Made by a program: the position numbers and the translations under genes. Positions 51,775 through 59,363 of a stretch of 64,000 nucleotides of DNA are shown piece by piece. A model generated the notes under the pieces. It made no database searches. It worked only from the letters and a program-made list of their open reading frames with translations, and was not told where the DNA came from. The stretch's first letter is position 1. Each line of letters starts with the position of its first letter. Origin of the DNA: JAFGDI01 sp963662515 (lineage in GTDB: Bacteria; Planctomycetota; Phycisphaerae; Sedimentisphaerales; SM23-30); contig OY759675.1 in the NCBI GenBank assembly GCA_963662515.1, positions 4,030,001 through 4,094,000 on the forward strand. Reading direction: 5' to 3'.

Positions 51775-52938
51775 TCAGCTCCATATACGACTGAGTTCAT
51801 TTATTGACAGTACCATTATATCATCTGCCAGCGGATAGGAATCCTGACCCGAATGGACTATATAGCATCGAGCTGGTTTAAGCTTTTCCTTTATCGCATA
51901 GAATCCTTTTTCTGGCTTGGGGGTTGTGGAATATTTGAATTCTACCAGGATCGGTGGAGACATCAGACTTTCTTTGAGTATCAGGTCAACCTCATGTCTA
52001 TCGGCAGTTCGCAAATAACTGACTGAATATCTGTCCTGAGTTTGCGCAATTATCTGTTCAATACAAAAACTTTCCCAGCTTGCCCCCAGAGACTTAGTTG
52101 ATTTAAGTGAATTTATATCATGTATTTTCAATATTGAATGCAATATTCCGGTATCACGAAAATAAAACTTCGGCGTTTTAACTATCTGCGATTTGAGATT
52201 GGTACTGTACGGTCTCAACAACCTGACCATAAAAGTTTCCTGCAATATATCTATCAGCCGGGCTATTGCCTGGCGTGATATCTGAGCTGTTGTCGCTATA
52301 CTATTTATATTTAACTGCTGACCCTGATAATGTGCCAGCAACTCCATTATCATACTCAAAGTCACTGGTTCCAGCCGAATGTCATAACCCATTGCCCGTA
52401 AGTCATAACCCAGATATGAACGGATGAAATTCTTTCGCCATTCGACAGAAAAATCCTCATCTGCCGATAGATAACTCAGCGGGAATCCACCTCGGAGCCA
52501 GAGCGTCTCTACTTCACCACCTGGTATCTCACTCAACATCAATGGCGATAAATTATAATATGACACTCGCCCGGCCAATGACTCATTCGCCTGCCGTTCC
52601 AAAGCCGGAGAGGCTGACCCTAACAATAAAAACCTGCCCGGCCTCCTGTCTGCATCTATCAGACTTCGTATCTGCGGAAACAAGCCCGGCATAACCTGCG
52701 CTTCATCTATTATCACCAGCTTATTGGCATGACAAGTCAGAAATAACTTGGGGTCTGATAATTTTTCAGCATCCTGACTATCCTCTAAATCAAGATAAAT
52801 GCTCTCAAGACCAGATTCACTCACCAGCATCTTCGCCAGCGTGGTCTTGCCAGACTGCCTCGGCCCGGATAACACCACCGCCGGGGTATTTGACAGTGAC
52901 TTTTTCAGCTTATCCTGTAACGATCTGGTGATCATCAT
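51775..52938 (-). CDS. AAA_14 / DUF4143 ATPase
   Basis: A 387-residue protein. Walker A is GPRQSGKTT (about residues 25-33), Walker B is VIIDEAQ, sensor-like 'FLLLGSASPAL' follows, and 'ESLAGRVSYYNLSPLMLSEI' marks the AAA_14 family. The C-terminal DUF4143 domain contains a winged-helix part ('LNINSIATTAQISRQAIARLIDIL' in pieces) and a nuclease-like end ('RTADRHEVDLIL', 'VEFKYS'). These genes are widespread and patchily distributed; their role is unclear, possibly linked to toxin-antitoxin or defence functions. A 15-bp inverted repeat lies upstream. The + strand here is C-rich compared with its surroundings. Confidence 0.9.
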   Translation of the reverse strand: MMITRSLQDKLKKSLSNTPAVVLSGPRQSGKTTLAKMLVSESGLESIYLDLEDSQDAEKLSDPKLFLTCHANKLVIIDEAQVMPGLFPQIRSLIDADRRPGRFLLLGSASPALERQANESLAGRVSYYNLSPLMLSEIPGGEVETLWLRGGFPLSYLSADEDFSVEWRKNFIRSYLGYDLRAMGYDIRLEPVTLSMIMELLAHYQGQQLNINSIATTAQISRQAIARLIDILQETFMVRLLRPYSTNLKSQIVKTPKFYFRDTGILHSILKIHDINSLKSTKSLGASWESFCIEQIIAQTQDRYSVSYLRTADRHEVDLILKESLMSPPILVEFKYSTTPKPEKGFYAIKEKLKPARCYIVHSGQDSYPLADDIMVLSINELSRIWS

Positions 52939-53030
52939 TCAATTCCAATTCTCTTAATACATTACGATATCTTCAGTAGCCACACTATCAATCTTATCAT
53001 ATTTTCTTTAAATTGTCAATTGGAGGCAAC

Positions 53031-53083
53031 ATAATATGTAAGTTTAAGATTACATATTATGCTATCTCAAACTTACATATTAT
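53031..53083. repeat. Perfect 15-bp inverted repeat upstream of the AAA_14 gene
   Basis: ATAATATGTAAGTTT (53031-53045) and AAACTTACATATTAT (53069-53083) are exact reverse complements. A third, inner ATTACATATTAT (53049-53060) allows an alternative fold with the left arm. It sits about 95 bases before the ATPase start, between it and the end of the CcdA-like gene; it may be an operator or a small element travelling with the ATPase gene. Confidence 0.75.
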
Positions 53084-53160
53084 AGAAGACTATCTTCAAA
53101 TATGCGTTAAAATGCTATTTAACAACAAGTTAAGCACAGAGGCTAAAACTCCGACACCAG

Positions 53161-53859
53161 TTACGGTGCAGTATATATCATCCACAAACCGCCCAGTAAT
53201 ACCAGCACACCACAGGTTTTCTTCAGAATAACCGTAGCCTTCGACCCTTCATTCCAGTTCATATACCGCTGCACAACCTCGGTAAATGTCCCGGCAAAAA
53301 CGATTACCGAACAGTGCCCCACACCATAAGCTGCTAAAAGCAGCCCGGCATACACCGGCTCAGTACCAGATACTTTGAACGACACTGCCAGCATAGGTGC
53401 CATATAGGAAAAGGTGCAAGGCCCCAGAGCCAGGCCAAAGACCAGCCCCAGAATGAATGCCGCCAGTGCGCCTTTGCGTTTCATACCTACCTGTGCCGGC
53501 CCGCCTAAGGGAAGAGATATAACCTCGAGTAAATGCAGACCGACGAGCAAGAAAATAGCAGCAACAAAATAGTTACTCCAAGAGCCGACATCACCCATCA
53601 TGCGTCCGGCCAGAGCGGTAATAAAACCAATCAGAGCAATAGTAATAAGAATGCCAATGGAAAAAAGAGTTGAGATGAAGAAGGCTCTTTTGGTGGAAAT
53701 AGCCCCCTGCTCGTCGATGAAGCCGACGATAAGGGGGATACTGGCCAGGTGGCAAGGACTGAGAATAATACTGAGTATGCCCCAGATGAAGGAAGCGATC
53801 AGGGCGACTTGCCATGAGCCTTCAACTGCCTGATTAAGATAGGTAAATAACTGCTGCAT
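53161..53859 (-). CDS. CcdA-family thiol-disulfide transmembrane protein (last gene of the ArsR operon)
   Basis: A 232-residue membrane protein with six helices. Each half carries one of the paired redox cysteines in the CcdA context: LSPCHLASIPL (Cys36) and LGPCTFSYMAP. Such proteins pass electrons from cytoplasmic thioredoxin across the membrane; some members in arsenical operons are named ArsG. I start it at ATG 53859; a longer frame reaches back into the thioredoxin gene. The preceding gene encodes an exported thioredoxin, its probable partner. The gap between the two is 26 bases. Confidence 0.85.
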   Translation of the reverse strand: MQQLFTYLNQAVEGSWQVALIASFIWGILSIILSPCHLASIPLIVGFIDEQGAISTKRAFFISTLFSIGILITIALIGFITALAGRMMGDVGSWSNYFVAAIFLLVGLHLLEVISLPLGGPAQVGMKRKGALAAFILGLVFGLALGPCTFSYMAPMLAVSFKVSGTEPVYAGLLLAAYGVGHCSVIVFAGTFTEVVQRYMNWNEGSKATVILKKTCGVLVLLGGLWMIYTAP

Positions 53860-53885
53860 AGTTAAAATCTCAGAAAGAGTATGTA

Positions 53886-54401
53886 TTATTGAAGAGCCTC
53901 TTGCAGAGTTTTGAAAACAAAACCCAGCTCCTGCCATTTAGCAACAATATCATCTTTGGAATAAAACCCGGTATGTCGGAAAAGTTCATTACCCTGTGGG
54001 TCGAGGAAAATCTGCGTTGGTATGCCGGATATCTGATATTTTTTTCCTATCTCAGGCTGTTTCCAGACATCAAAGAACTGAACTTCCATCTCGCCGGCAT
54101 ATTGGGTTCTGAGCTCTTCCATAACCGGGACCATCATTTTACAAGGAACGCACTTATCAGCGCCAAGTTCAAGCAGAACGGGCAGCTTATCTGGAGCAGC
54201 AATAGTTGTTAACGCCGGGCTTGTAGCTGAAATGTCATCAGAGGCAGGCCTCTGAGGGCAAGTCTGACAATTGCTCTGACAGTTCTGAGATTTTCCCTGA
54301 CAGGCCTTGTCATTACAGCAGGAACAATTTTTATTAAGCATGATAGCAGTAACAGCGGCGATAAGGGCAAGAATAACAAATGTTTTAGCGTAAATATTCA
54401 T
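53886..54401 (-). CDS. Membrane-anchored thioredoxin-like protein with Cys-rich neck
   Basis: A 171-residue protein: N-terminal membrane anchor (about 5-23), then a segment with seven cysteines between residues 26 and 48 (CSCC, CQ-x-N-C-type spacing), then a thioredoxin fold from about 70 with active site CVPC (Cys84, Cys87) and cis-Pro loop SGIPTQIF. It should act on the outer face of the membrane and receive electrons from the CcdA-like protein. The Cys-rich neck is unusual and could bind a soft metal or metalloid. Confidence 0.85.
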   Translation of the reverse strand: MNIYAKTFVILALIAAVTAIMLNKNCSCCNDKACQGKSQNCQSNCQTCPQRPASDDISATSPALTTIAAPDKLPVLLELGADKCVPCKMMVPVMEELRTQYAGEMEVQFFDVWKQPEIGKKYQISGIPTQIFLDPQGNELFRHTGFYSKDDIVAKWQELGFVFKTLQEALQ

Positions 54402-54427
54402 AGATCACTCCATAAGTTATAATAATC

Positions 54428-54456
54428 GTAACCTTTCACACAGTGTGAACGGTTAC
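54428..54456. repeat. Compact GTAACC palindrome between operon genes
   Basis: GTAACCTTTCACAC and GTGTGAACGGTTAC pair in 13 of 14 positions with almost no loop. It is the shortest form of the family seen at 9979, 11681, 30397 and 50536, and fills the gap between the DGC and thioredoxin genes. Confidence 0.8.
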
Positions 54457-54462
54457 TGAAAA

Positions 54463-54834
54463 TCAGGTTAGCAGCTCTTTAGCCGCGGCAACGACCTTAT
54501 TTACATTATCATCATTAGCCGGGCTTGCACCTTTTTCGAGACCGAGCTGAGCAAGTTGAAGATGATCAAATTTGGAGAATCCGGCTTGCTCGAGAGAGTT
54601 TTTAACACAATTGAGTGGACAGCCGTCGATAGCGACAATACGATCGGCTGACTCAGTGGTCTTCATAATACCACTTACCCGACCACCGATCCCTGCCATA
54701 CAGAACATTTTGCCGACACCCTCTTTAGTGAGCTTGCGGGCAGCAAGGTCAGAGATAGCACCAACATCAGCCGCACCACTGCATGCAAAAATTAGTTTTG
54801 GACCGCCAGAGCAGGAACATGAACAATTTGACAT
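54463..54834 (-). CDS. DGC-domain putative metal-binding protein
   Basis: A 123-residue cytoplasmic protein. The N-terminus is MSNCSCSCSGG; the family motif 'AIDGCPLNCVKNSLE' (the DGC) lies at about 68-82, and 'FACSGAADVGAISDLAARKL' and 'CMAGIGGRVSG' are also conserved. Proteins with this domain are annotated as zinc-binding; conserved cysteines could hold a soft metal or metalloid. The gene is in an ArsR-type operon between two thioredoxin-like genes, suggesting thiol chemistry with a toxic metal or arsenical. Function is not established. Confidence 0.82.
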   Translation of the reverse strand: MSNCSCSCSGGPKLIFACSGAADVGAISDLAARKLTKEGVGKMFCMAGIGGRVSGIMKTTESADRIVAIDGCPLNCVKNSLEQAGFSKFDHLQLAQLGLEKGASPANDDNVNKVVAAAKELLT

Positions 54835-54915
54835 GATAAAAACCTTTCCTGTTAGAGAGTTATTGTTAATAGATAAGACTTATAGGAATATGACATACTG
54901 GACACATAAAACCGA

Positions 54916-55027
54916 TAGTCAGAACTAGATGACCTATAGGAGCGTAACCTGTGCCAACGCCGTCCTATATGTCTTACTATATCGGCCCTATCCGTCGTAT
55001 AAGTCCTGTCTCCTATCTGTCCTATAA
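54916..55027. repeat. Degenerate CTATAGGAC/GTCCTATA patch between operon genes
   Basis: The words CCTATAGG, GTCCTATATG, CCCTATCCG, GTCTCCTATC and GTCCTATAAC repeat irregularly across the gap between the small thioredoxin and DGC genes. It resembles the 9-bp patch at 21.77-21.87 kb. Confidence 0.55.
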
Positions 55028-55258
55028 CGCACCAAGCATTTTCTTGATATCATCCACAGCCAGCACCTTACCTGCCGACTTCACTACACCATCAATTGCC
55101 AGGGCGGGCGTTACCATAACGCCCATCTTCATAATATCGTTAATTTGAGTAACTTTTTCCAGTTCAAATTCAATACCAGCCTCATTAGCGGCCAGTTCAG
55201 CATTTTCTGCAAGTTTCTTACATTTAGGACAACCTGTGCCTAATATCTGTATTTTCAT
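55022..55258 (-). CDS. Small redox-active disulfide protein (thioredoxin-like, 78 aa)
   Basis: A 78-residue minimal thioredoxin fold of the TM0996/MTH895 type: active site CPKC (Cys10, Cys13) directly after the first strand, and 'VMVTPALAIDG' with the cis-proline. Such proteins accompany ArsP/UPF0718 permeases in many anaerobes. It is the third gene from the operon promoter, 130 bases after the permease gene, with a 120-bp repeat in between. GGAG lies before the ATG (GGAGAAAAA). Confidence 0.88.
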   Translation of the reverse strand: MKIQILGTGCPKCKKLAENAELAANEAGIEFELEKVTQINDIMKMGVMVTPALAIDGVVKSAGKVLAVDDIKKMLGAL

Positions 55259-55270
55259 TTTTTCTCCATA

Positions 55271-55390
55271 TAGTACAACCGTCTCGGTTGTGATTTATTT
55301 CATTTCAAATTTACAATTTCACTAATATCAACTTAGCATTCCTGGCTATCGCCAACATTATTAATCTCAACCGAGACGGTTGAGCAACCT
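55271..55390. repeat. Third copy of the ~120-bp element, abutting the permease stop codon
   Basis: TAGTACAACC-GTCTC-GGTTGTGA opens it and CTCAACCGAGACGGTTGAGCAACCT closes it, with an AT-rich centre containing TTTCATT and ATTATTAATCTCAA as in the copies at 28639-28862. The permease TAG stop is formed at its right edge, as is the TAG of the gene at 28862. Confidence 0.8.
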
Positions 55391-56717
55391 AGATAGCGCC
55401 AAAGATCATTCCTGAAATCGTCGCCATGATAATTACCAGACAAACAAATACAATAGTTTTTTGCGTTCCCATAACACTGCGGATAACGAGCATATTGGGC
55501 AGGCTTAAGGCCGGTCCGGCCAGCAATAAAGCCAGAGCCGGGCCCTTGCCCATGCCAGATCCTATCAGACCTTGCAAAATAGGCACTTCAGTGAGAGTGG
55601 CGAAGTACATAAAAGCACCAGCAACAGCGGCAAAGAGGTTCGCCCAGATGGAATTACCCCCTACTGCTGCTGTTACCCACTGTGAAGGAATGAGCCCTTC
55701 GTGGCCCGGTCTGCCCAGGAGCATACCAGAGACCAGCACACCGAATAAAAGAAGCGGTAAAATCTGTTTGGCAAAAGTCCAGCTGGCACTAAACCAGTCT
55801 TCGCTTTCGCCTTTAGTAGTGCTGGTTGCCCAGCCCAGGCCAAAAACGCCGACGGCAAAAGGTATCATAACCATAAGCCCATTTGTCGGCAAAAGCAAAG
55901 CGGTAGCGGCGGTAGCAGCGGCGGCAACGATCATCTTCCATGCGGGAATAGCAAACCAGCGAATGAGAATAATCGCCAGAGCGAGGGAGAAGCCGGAGGT
56001 TACGAGCCATTTACTACGCCATATAGTAGTCCATAATCCTTCGGCTTGAGCGGCCTGAGTGTCGTGTCCGGCAGCAGGTGCGGCCCAGTTGGCAAAAACG
56101 AGAACAGCTATCATAGTGGCAAAGAAAACGCCATTTTGCCAGAGAGGCCGGTTAACTTCTGGCTGGGGCATACCCATCTGAGCCTCGATCTTAGCCTGCT
56201 CCTCTTTGCGATAGATAAAGTGCATAATGAGACCTATGATAATACTAAATGAAATGGCACCAACTGCACGAGCGATACCCAGCTCCAGCCCTAATATGCG
56301 GGCGGTAAGAATAATAGCCAGTATATTGATAGCCGGTCCGGAATAGAGAAAAGCAGTGGCCGGGCCAAGGCCAGCACCCATGCGGTAAATACCAGCGAAT
56401 AATGGCAATATAGTACAGGAGCATACCGCCAGGATAGTGCCTGAGACAGCAGCCACACCATAGGCCAGAACCTTATTGGCACCGGCCCCTAGGTATTTCA
56501 TAACAGATGCCTGACTGACAAATACGGAGATAGCCCCGGCGATAAAGAACGCCGGCACAAGACACAAGAGAACATGCTCCTGAGCATACCACTTCACCAG
56601 ATGGAGTGATTCAGTAACAGCATTATCGAACCTTTGGTTGCCAACCGGCAAGTAAAAACAAGCCATAAATACGGCAATAATGGTCAATAATGGTTTATAT
56701 TGCTCTTTCCAATTCAT
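55389..56717 (-). CDS. ArsP/UPF0718-type permease
   Basis: A 442-residue membrane protein with about ten helices in two similar halves; the first half has 'LAVCSCTILPLFAGIYRMGAGLGPA' in style (Cys99, Cys101) and 'FLYSGPAINILAI', the second 'MYFATLTEVPILQGLIGSGMGKGPALALLLAGPALSLPN' in style. This is the DUF318/ArsP permease family; ArsP exports trivalent organoarsenicals. A long cytoplasmic loop lies near residues 175-200. The ArsR-type regulator gene lies 81 bases upstream and thiol-disulfide proteins follow. Substrate is inferred from the family and operon. Confidence 0.85.
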   Translation of the reverse strand: MNWKEQYKPLLTIIAVFMACFYLPVGNQRFDNAVTESLHLVKWYAQEHVLLCLVPAFFIAGAISVFVSQASVMKYLGAGANKVLAYGVAAVSGTILAVCSCTILPLFAGIYRMGAGLGPATAFLYSGPAINILAIILTARILGLELGIARAVGAISFSIIIGLIMHFIYRKEEQAKIEAQMGMPQPEVNRPLWQNGVFFATMIAVLVFANWAAPAAGHDTQAAQAEGLWTTIWRSKWLVTSGFSLALAIILIRWFAIPAWKMIVAAAATAATALLLPTNGLMVMIPFAVGVFGLGWATSTTKGESEDWFSASWTFAKQILPLLLFGVLVSGMLLGRPGHEGLIPSQWVTAAVGGNSIWANLFAAVAGAFMYFATLTEVPILQGLIGSGMGKGPALALLLAGPALSLPNMLVIRSVMGTQKTIVFVCLVIIMATISGMIFGAI

Positions 56718-56798
56718 AATAACGCTCGTTCCTGAATTCTATTTTAATGCCAGTATTTCACAATACTACAAAATACTCACATAAATTAACAAAAAAAA

Positions 56799-57131
56799 TT
56801 ACATTTTATTAAGCAGTTCGTTTTGATGAGCGAGTCTGTCTTTCAGGGCTGTTTCGACACAGCCGATGAAGTTGGCAATACATGGCATACTAAGTTTGTA
56901 GATAACCTTTAAGCCATCTTTTCGGCAGGTCAAAACGCCAGCCTGGAGCATAGTATTGAGATGCCGGGAAACATTTGATCGTTGCGCGCCGACATGTTCT
57001 ACAATATCACAGACACATTGCTCGCCATCGGCAAGATATTCAATAACAGCCAGGCGTATAGGGTGCCCGGCAGCCTGAATGATCTGTGCTTTAAGCTGAT
57101 AAACTTTCATTTCATTTTCGGATATGGGCAT
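56799..57131 (-). CDS. ArsR-family winged-helix repressor
   Basis: A 110-residue ArsR/SmtB regulator. 'AGHPIRLAVIEYLADGEQCVCDIVEHVGAQRSNVSRHL' (in pieces) contains the helix-turn-helix and the metal-type CVCD motif (Cys39, Cys41); further cysteines occur in 'VLTCRKDG', 'SMPCIANF' and 'IGCVE'. It probably senses a thiophilic metalloid and represses the operon. I chose ATG 57131, which follows AGGA by ten bases; an in-frame ATG at 57155 is also possible. A palindrome at 57171-57185 is a likely operator. Confidence 0.88.
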   Translation of the reverse strand: MPISENEMKVYQLKAQIIQAAGHPIRLAVIEYLADGEQCVCDIVEHVGAQRSNVSRHLNTMLQAGVLTCRKDGLKVIYKLSMPCIANFIGCVETALKDRLAHQNELLNKM

Positions 57132-57170
57132 ATAGTATTTTTCCTGAGCTTGCATTACTCATAACACAAT

Positions 57171-57185
57171 ATACTCACATAGTAT
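57171..57185. promoter_or_regulatory. Candidate ArsR operator (ATACT-N5-AGTAT)
   Basis: ATACTCACATAGTAT is a perfect 5-5-5 palindrome just upstream of the repressor gene. The left half plus centre (ATACTCACATA) recurs at about 56769-56780, upstream of the permease gene, so one regulator could act at both places. Confidence 0.6.
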
Positions 57186-57536
57186 CATGCAAATAGCGGT
57201 AAGTCAAAGAGAAAATTAAGAGGCAGCAGGAACGCATGTTTTACAGGACTTATGGGACGGCTGGGACCTATAGCAAGGGAATATTATGGTGGCTGTAAGT
57301 ATCAGAGGTTGAGTGATCGGTGGTTATTCGGGGTGGTTAAAGTCCGTATAACTTGTTAGTGTTTCACAGTTTAGCCCGATAATGTCATTTTTTGTTAATT
57401 TTCAATTTTTTCGGTAAAAGTCGGTCGATATCAGGGTTGCAAGGATAAGAAAACAGAAAATGCTGGTGAGCCAACGGGCTGGCCAGATATAAAGTATGCA
57501 AAATGAATTTGCAGAAAAAGTACAAGGAAGTAAAAA
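57186..57536. other. Intergenic region, divergent, with one short repeat word group
   Basis: 351 bases between the divergent ArsR gene and a small + strand gene. GGACTTATGGGACGGCTGGG and ACCTATAG (57244-57275) belong to the degenerate 9-bp word family. No gene supported. Confidence 0.45.
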
Positions 57537-57737
57537 ATGAATAATATAATCAATTCAGCCGAGCAGATGTCCGACAGCAGAGAACAATCAAGACTGGAGG
57601 AATTGCAAGTTGAAATTGAAAGGGGTAACCCCTTTGCCGCCGGTGAGCTGAATTTTCGTAAGACGCTGGCTCTGAATGGCATGAACTACGAGCAGATCGA
57701 GCGGGCGATCGGGAATTTCTTTGCAGCACCGTTCTGA
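57537..57737 (+). CDS. Small soluble protein of unknown function (66 aa)
   Basis: A 66-residue acidic protein: 'SREQSRLEELQVEIERGNPFAAGELNFRKTLALNGMNYEQIERAIGNFF' in pieces, predicted mostly helical. AAGGAAG lies seven bases before the ATG, and composition is protein-like. No family recognised. It stands alone between the ArsR region and the FtsX-type permease gene. Confidence 0.55.
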   Translation: MNNIINSAEQMSDSREQSRLEELQVEIERGNPFAAGELNFRKTLALNGMNYEQIERAIGNFFAAPF

Positions 57738-58019
57738 GAATAAGAAGTTGTGGAAAACAACTTTACTATTTATGATCCATGAAAATATCTCCAGCAGAAC
57801 AATAGGCACTTAGTTATAATTGCTAATTTATGGCCCAATCTGCCTGAGAATGCCTTCGGAGTAGATTGCCTACCGGGCGTTTGCAGAGCAGGTGAATATT
57901 TAGGCCAAGAGAAAGAATACTGAACAGGTGGTTTGCTAAATACCGGGTTTTGGTTATAATGGCATAGATTGCCGACATAGAGACGGCAATATTCATGAAA
58001 CCCCAAACTCGGAAAACAG

Positions 58020-59279
58020 ATGCTGTCAATATTACTAAGTTGGAGATACTTCATCCGCAAGCGGGTCGCACTGGCGGCGATCGCGGCCATCATGGTAATT
58101 GTCATGATGGTTATCATCGTACTCAATGTGATGTCAGGCTTAGTAAACGAGGTCCGGGGTAAGAACCAGCAATGGTCCGGCGATATAATACTGAGCCGCA
58201 GTTCTCTGGTTGGGTTTGATCATTACGAAGAGTTCATGAGCGAATTGAGAAAGTCGGATAGCGTTGCGGGAGTAACGGCGGTCATAAGGTCATTTGGGAT
58301 AACATCATCGAATATGCCGGTTCTGGTTTATGGGGTCGATGCTTCCAGCTTCAGGCAGATATGTATGCCTGGCAAACTGGATGGCGGCGGTGAGTTTGTT
58401 CTGCCTGAAAACAGCTGTTTCGTAGGGACCTATTTTGGCAGTTCGTTTTGGTCGAAATTAAATATTACCTTTCCGGGTATAAATTATCGCGGTCTTCCTG
58501 CAGGTCCTGAGGCAGGTCAGAACCAGAATTTTGAGATATTGGATACATTTCGGATCGGTATGCCCGACATTGATAATAGTATATATGTAAACTTTGGCCA
58601 GTTACAGCAGTTAAGCTGGATGGCCGGTCAGGATAATCGTCCGGCGCGCTGCCATGAGCTGCGAATAAGGCTCAAGGATGGTATTGACAGCGAAGAGGGC
58701 CTGACTGAAATTGAACGGCTATGGCAGAGCTTTGTATTGAGTAAAGAAAATGTCGGCGAGGCAAGTCTGCTCAAAGATGTGCAGGTGCAAAGCTGGTATC
58801 AGTTTCGCCGCAGTGTAATAGCTCCGCTGGAAAATGAAAAGAATATGATGTCGTTGGTATTTGCCCTGATAGCGATAGTATGTTCATTTATTATCTTTGC
58901 TATCTTCTATATGATCGTTATCGATAAGCAGAAGGATATAGGCATAATTCGCAGTTGCGGCGGGCGACGGTATCAGTTGGCATGCTTATATCTGAATTTT
59001 GGCTTACTGGTTGGCTTGATCGGCACGACAATTGGTTTGATACTGGGTGTTGGCTTTGTAACGCATACAAATGAGATACAGAACTGTCTCTATGAGCGAA
59101 CGGGCTTTATGCTCTGGCCGCCAGACCTGTATGCAATAGATAAGATACCCGATGTGGTATTGATGGGTGAAACGACGGTTATCTGTGCGGCCGCGATCCT
59201 GTTTTCGGTCCTGGGAGCCTCAGCCCCCGCCCTGCTGGCCGCATGGCGCAAGCCAGTTGATTCACTGCGGGTGGAATGA
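58020..59279 (+). CDS. FtsX/LolE-type ABC transporter permease, without adjacent ATPase
   Basis: A 419-residue protein with the MacB/FtsX topology: TM1 about 18-42, a large periplasmic domain (about 45-270) and three C-terminal helices (about 278-302, 325-350, 375-400). 'LVFALIAIVCSFIIFAIFYMIVIDKQKDIGIIRSCGGRRYQL' (in pieces) is the hallmark coupling region of FtsX-like permeases. Related LolC/E proteins extract lipoproteins. Neither the second permease nor the LolD-like ATPase is next to it. Its Shine-Dalgarno sequence is weak (CGGAAAACAG). An ATACGCAGT hairpin follows the stop. Confidence 0.87.
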   Translation: MLSILLSWRYFIRKRVALAAIAAIMVIVMMVIIVLNVMSGLVNEVRGKNQQWSGDIILSRSSLVGFDHYEEFMSELRKSDSVAGVTAVIRSFGITSSNMPVLVYGVDASSFRQICMPGKLDGGGEFVLPENSCFVGTYFGSSFWSKLNITFPGINYRGLPAGPEAGQNQNFEILDTFRIGMPDIDNSIYVNFGQLQQLSWMAGQDNRPARCHELRIRLKDGIDSEEGLTEIERLWQSFVLSKENVGEASLLKDVQVQSWYQFRRSVIAPLENEKNMMSLVFALIAIVCSFIIFAIFYMIVIDKQKDIGIIRSCGGRRYQLACLYLNFGLLVGLIGTTIGLILGVGFVTHTNEIQNCLYERTGFMLWPPDLYAIDKIPDVVLMGETTVICAAAILFSVLGASAPALLAAWRKPVDSLRVE

Positions 59280-59292
59280 CATAGAGATAATA

Positions 59293-59315
59293 AGATACGC
59301 AGTTATGGTACTGCG
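59293..59315 (+). terminator. Hairpin after the FtsX-type permease gene
   Basis: ATACGCAGT and ACTGCGTAT pair perfectly around TATGGT. Only a weak T-run follows, so it may be a terminator or a stabilising 3' hairpin shared with the convergent exporter gene. Confidence 0.55.
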
Positions 59316-59363
59316 TATTCCTCTGGCGTCACTATAATACCTTATTGAATCATAATCATTTAT

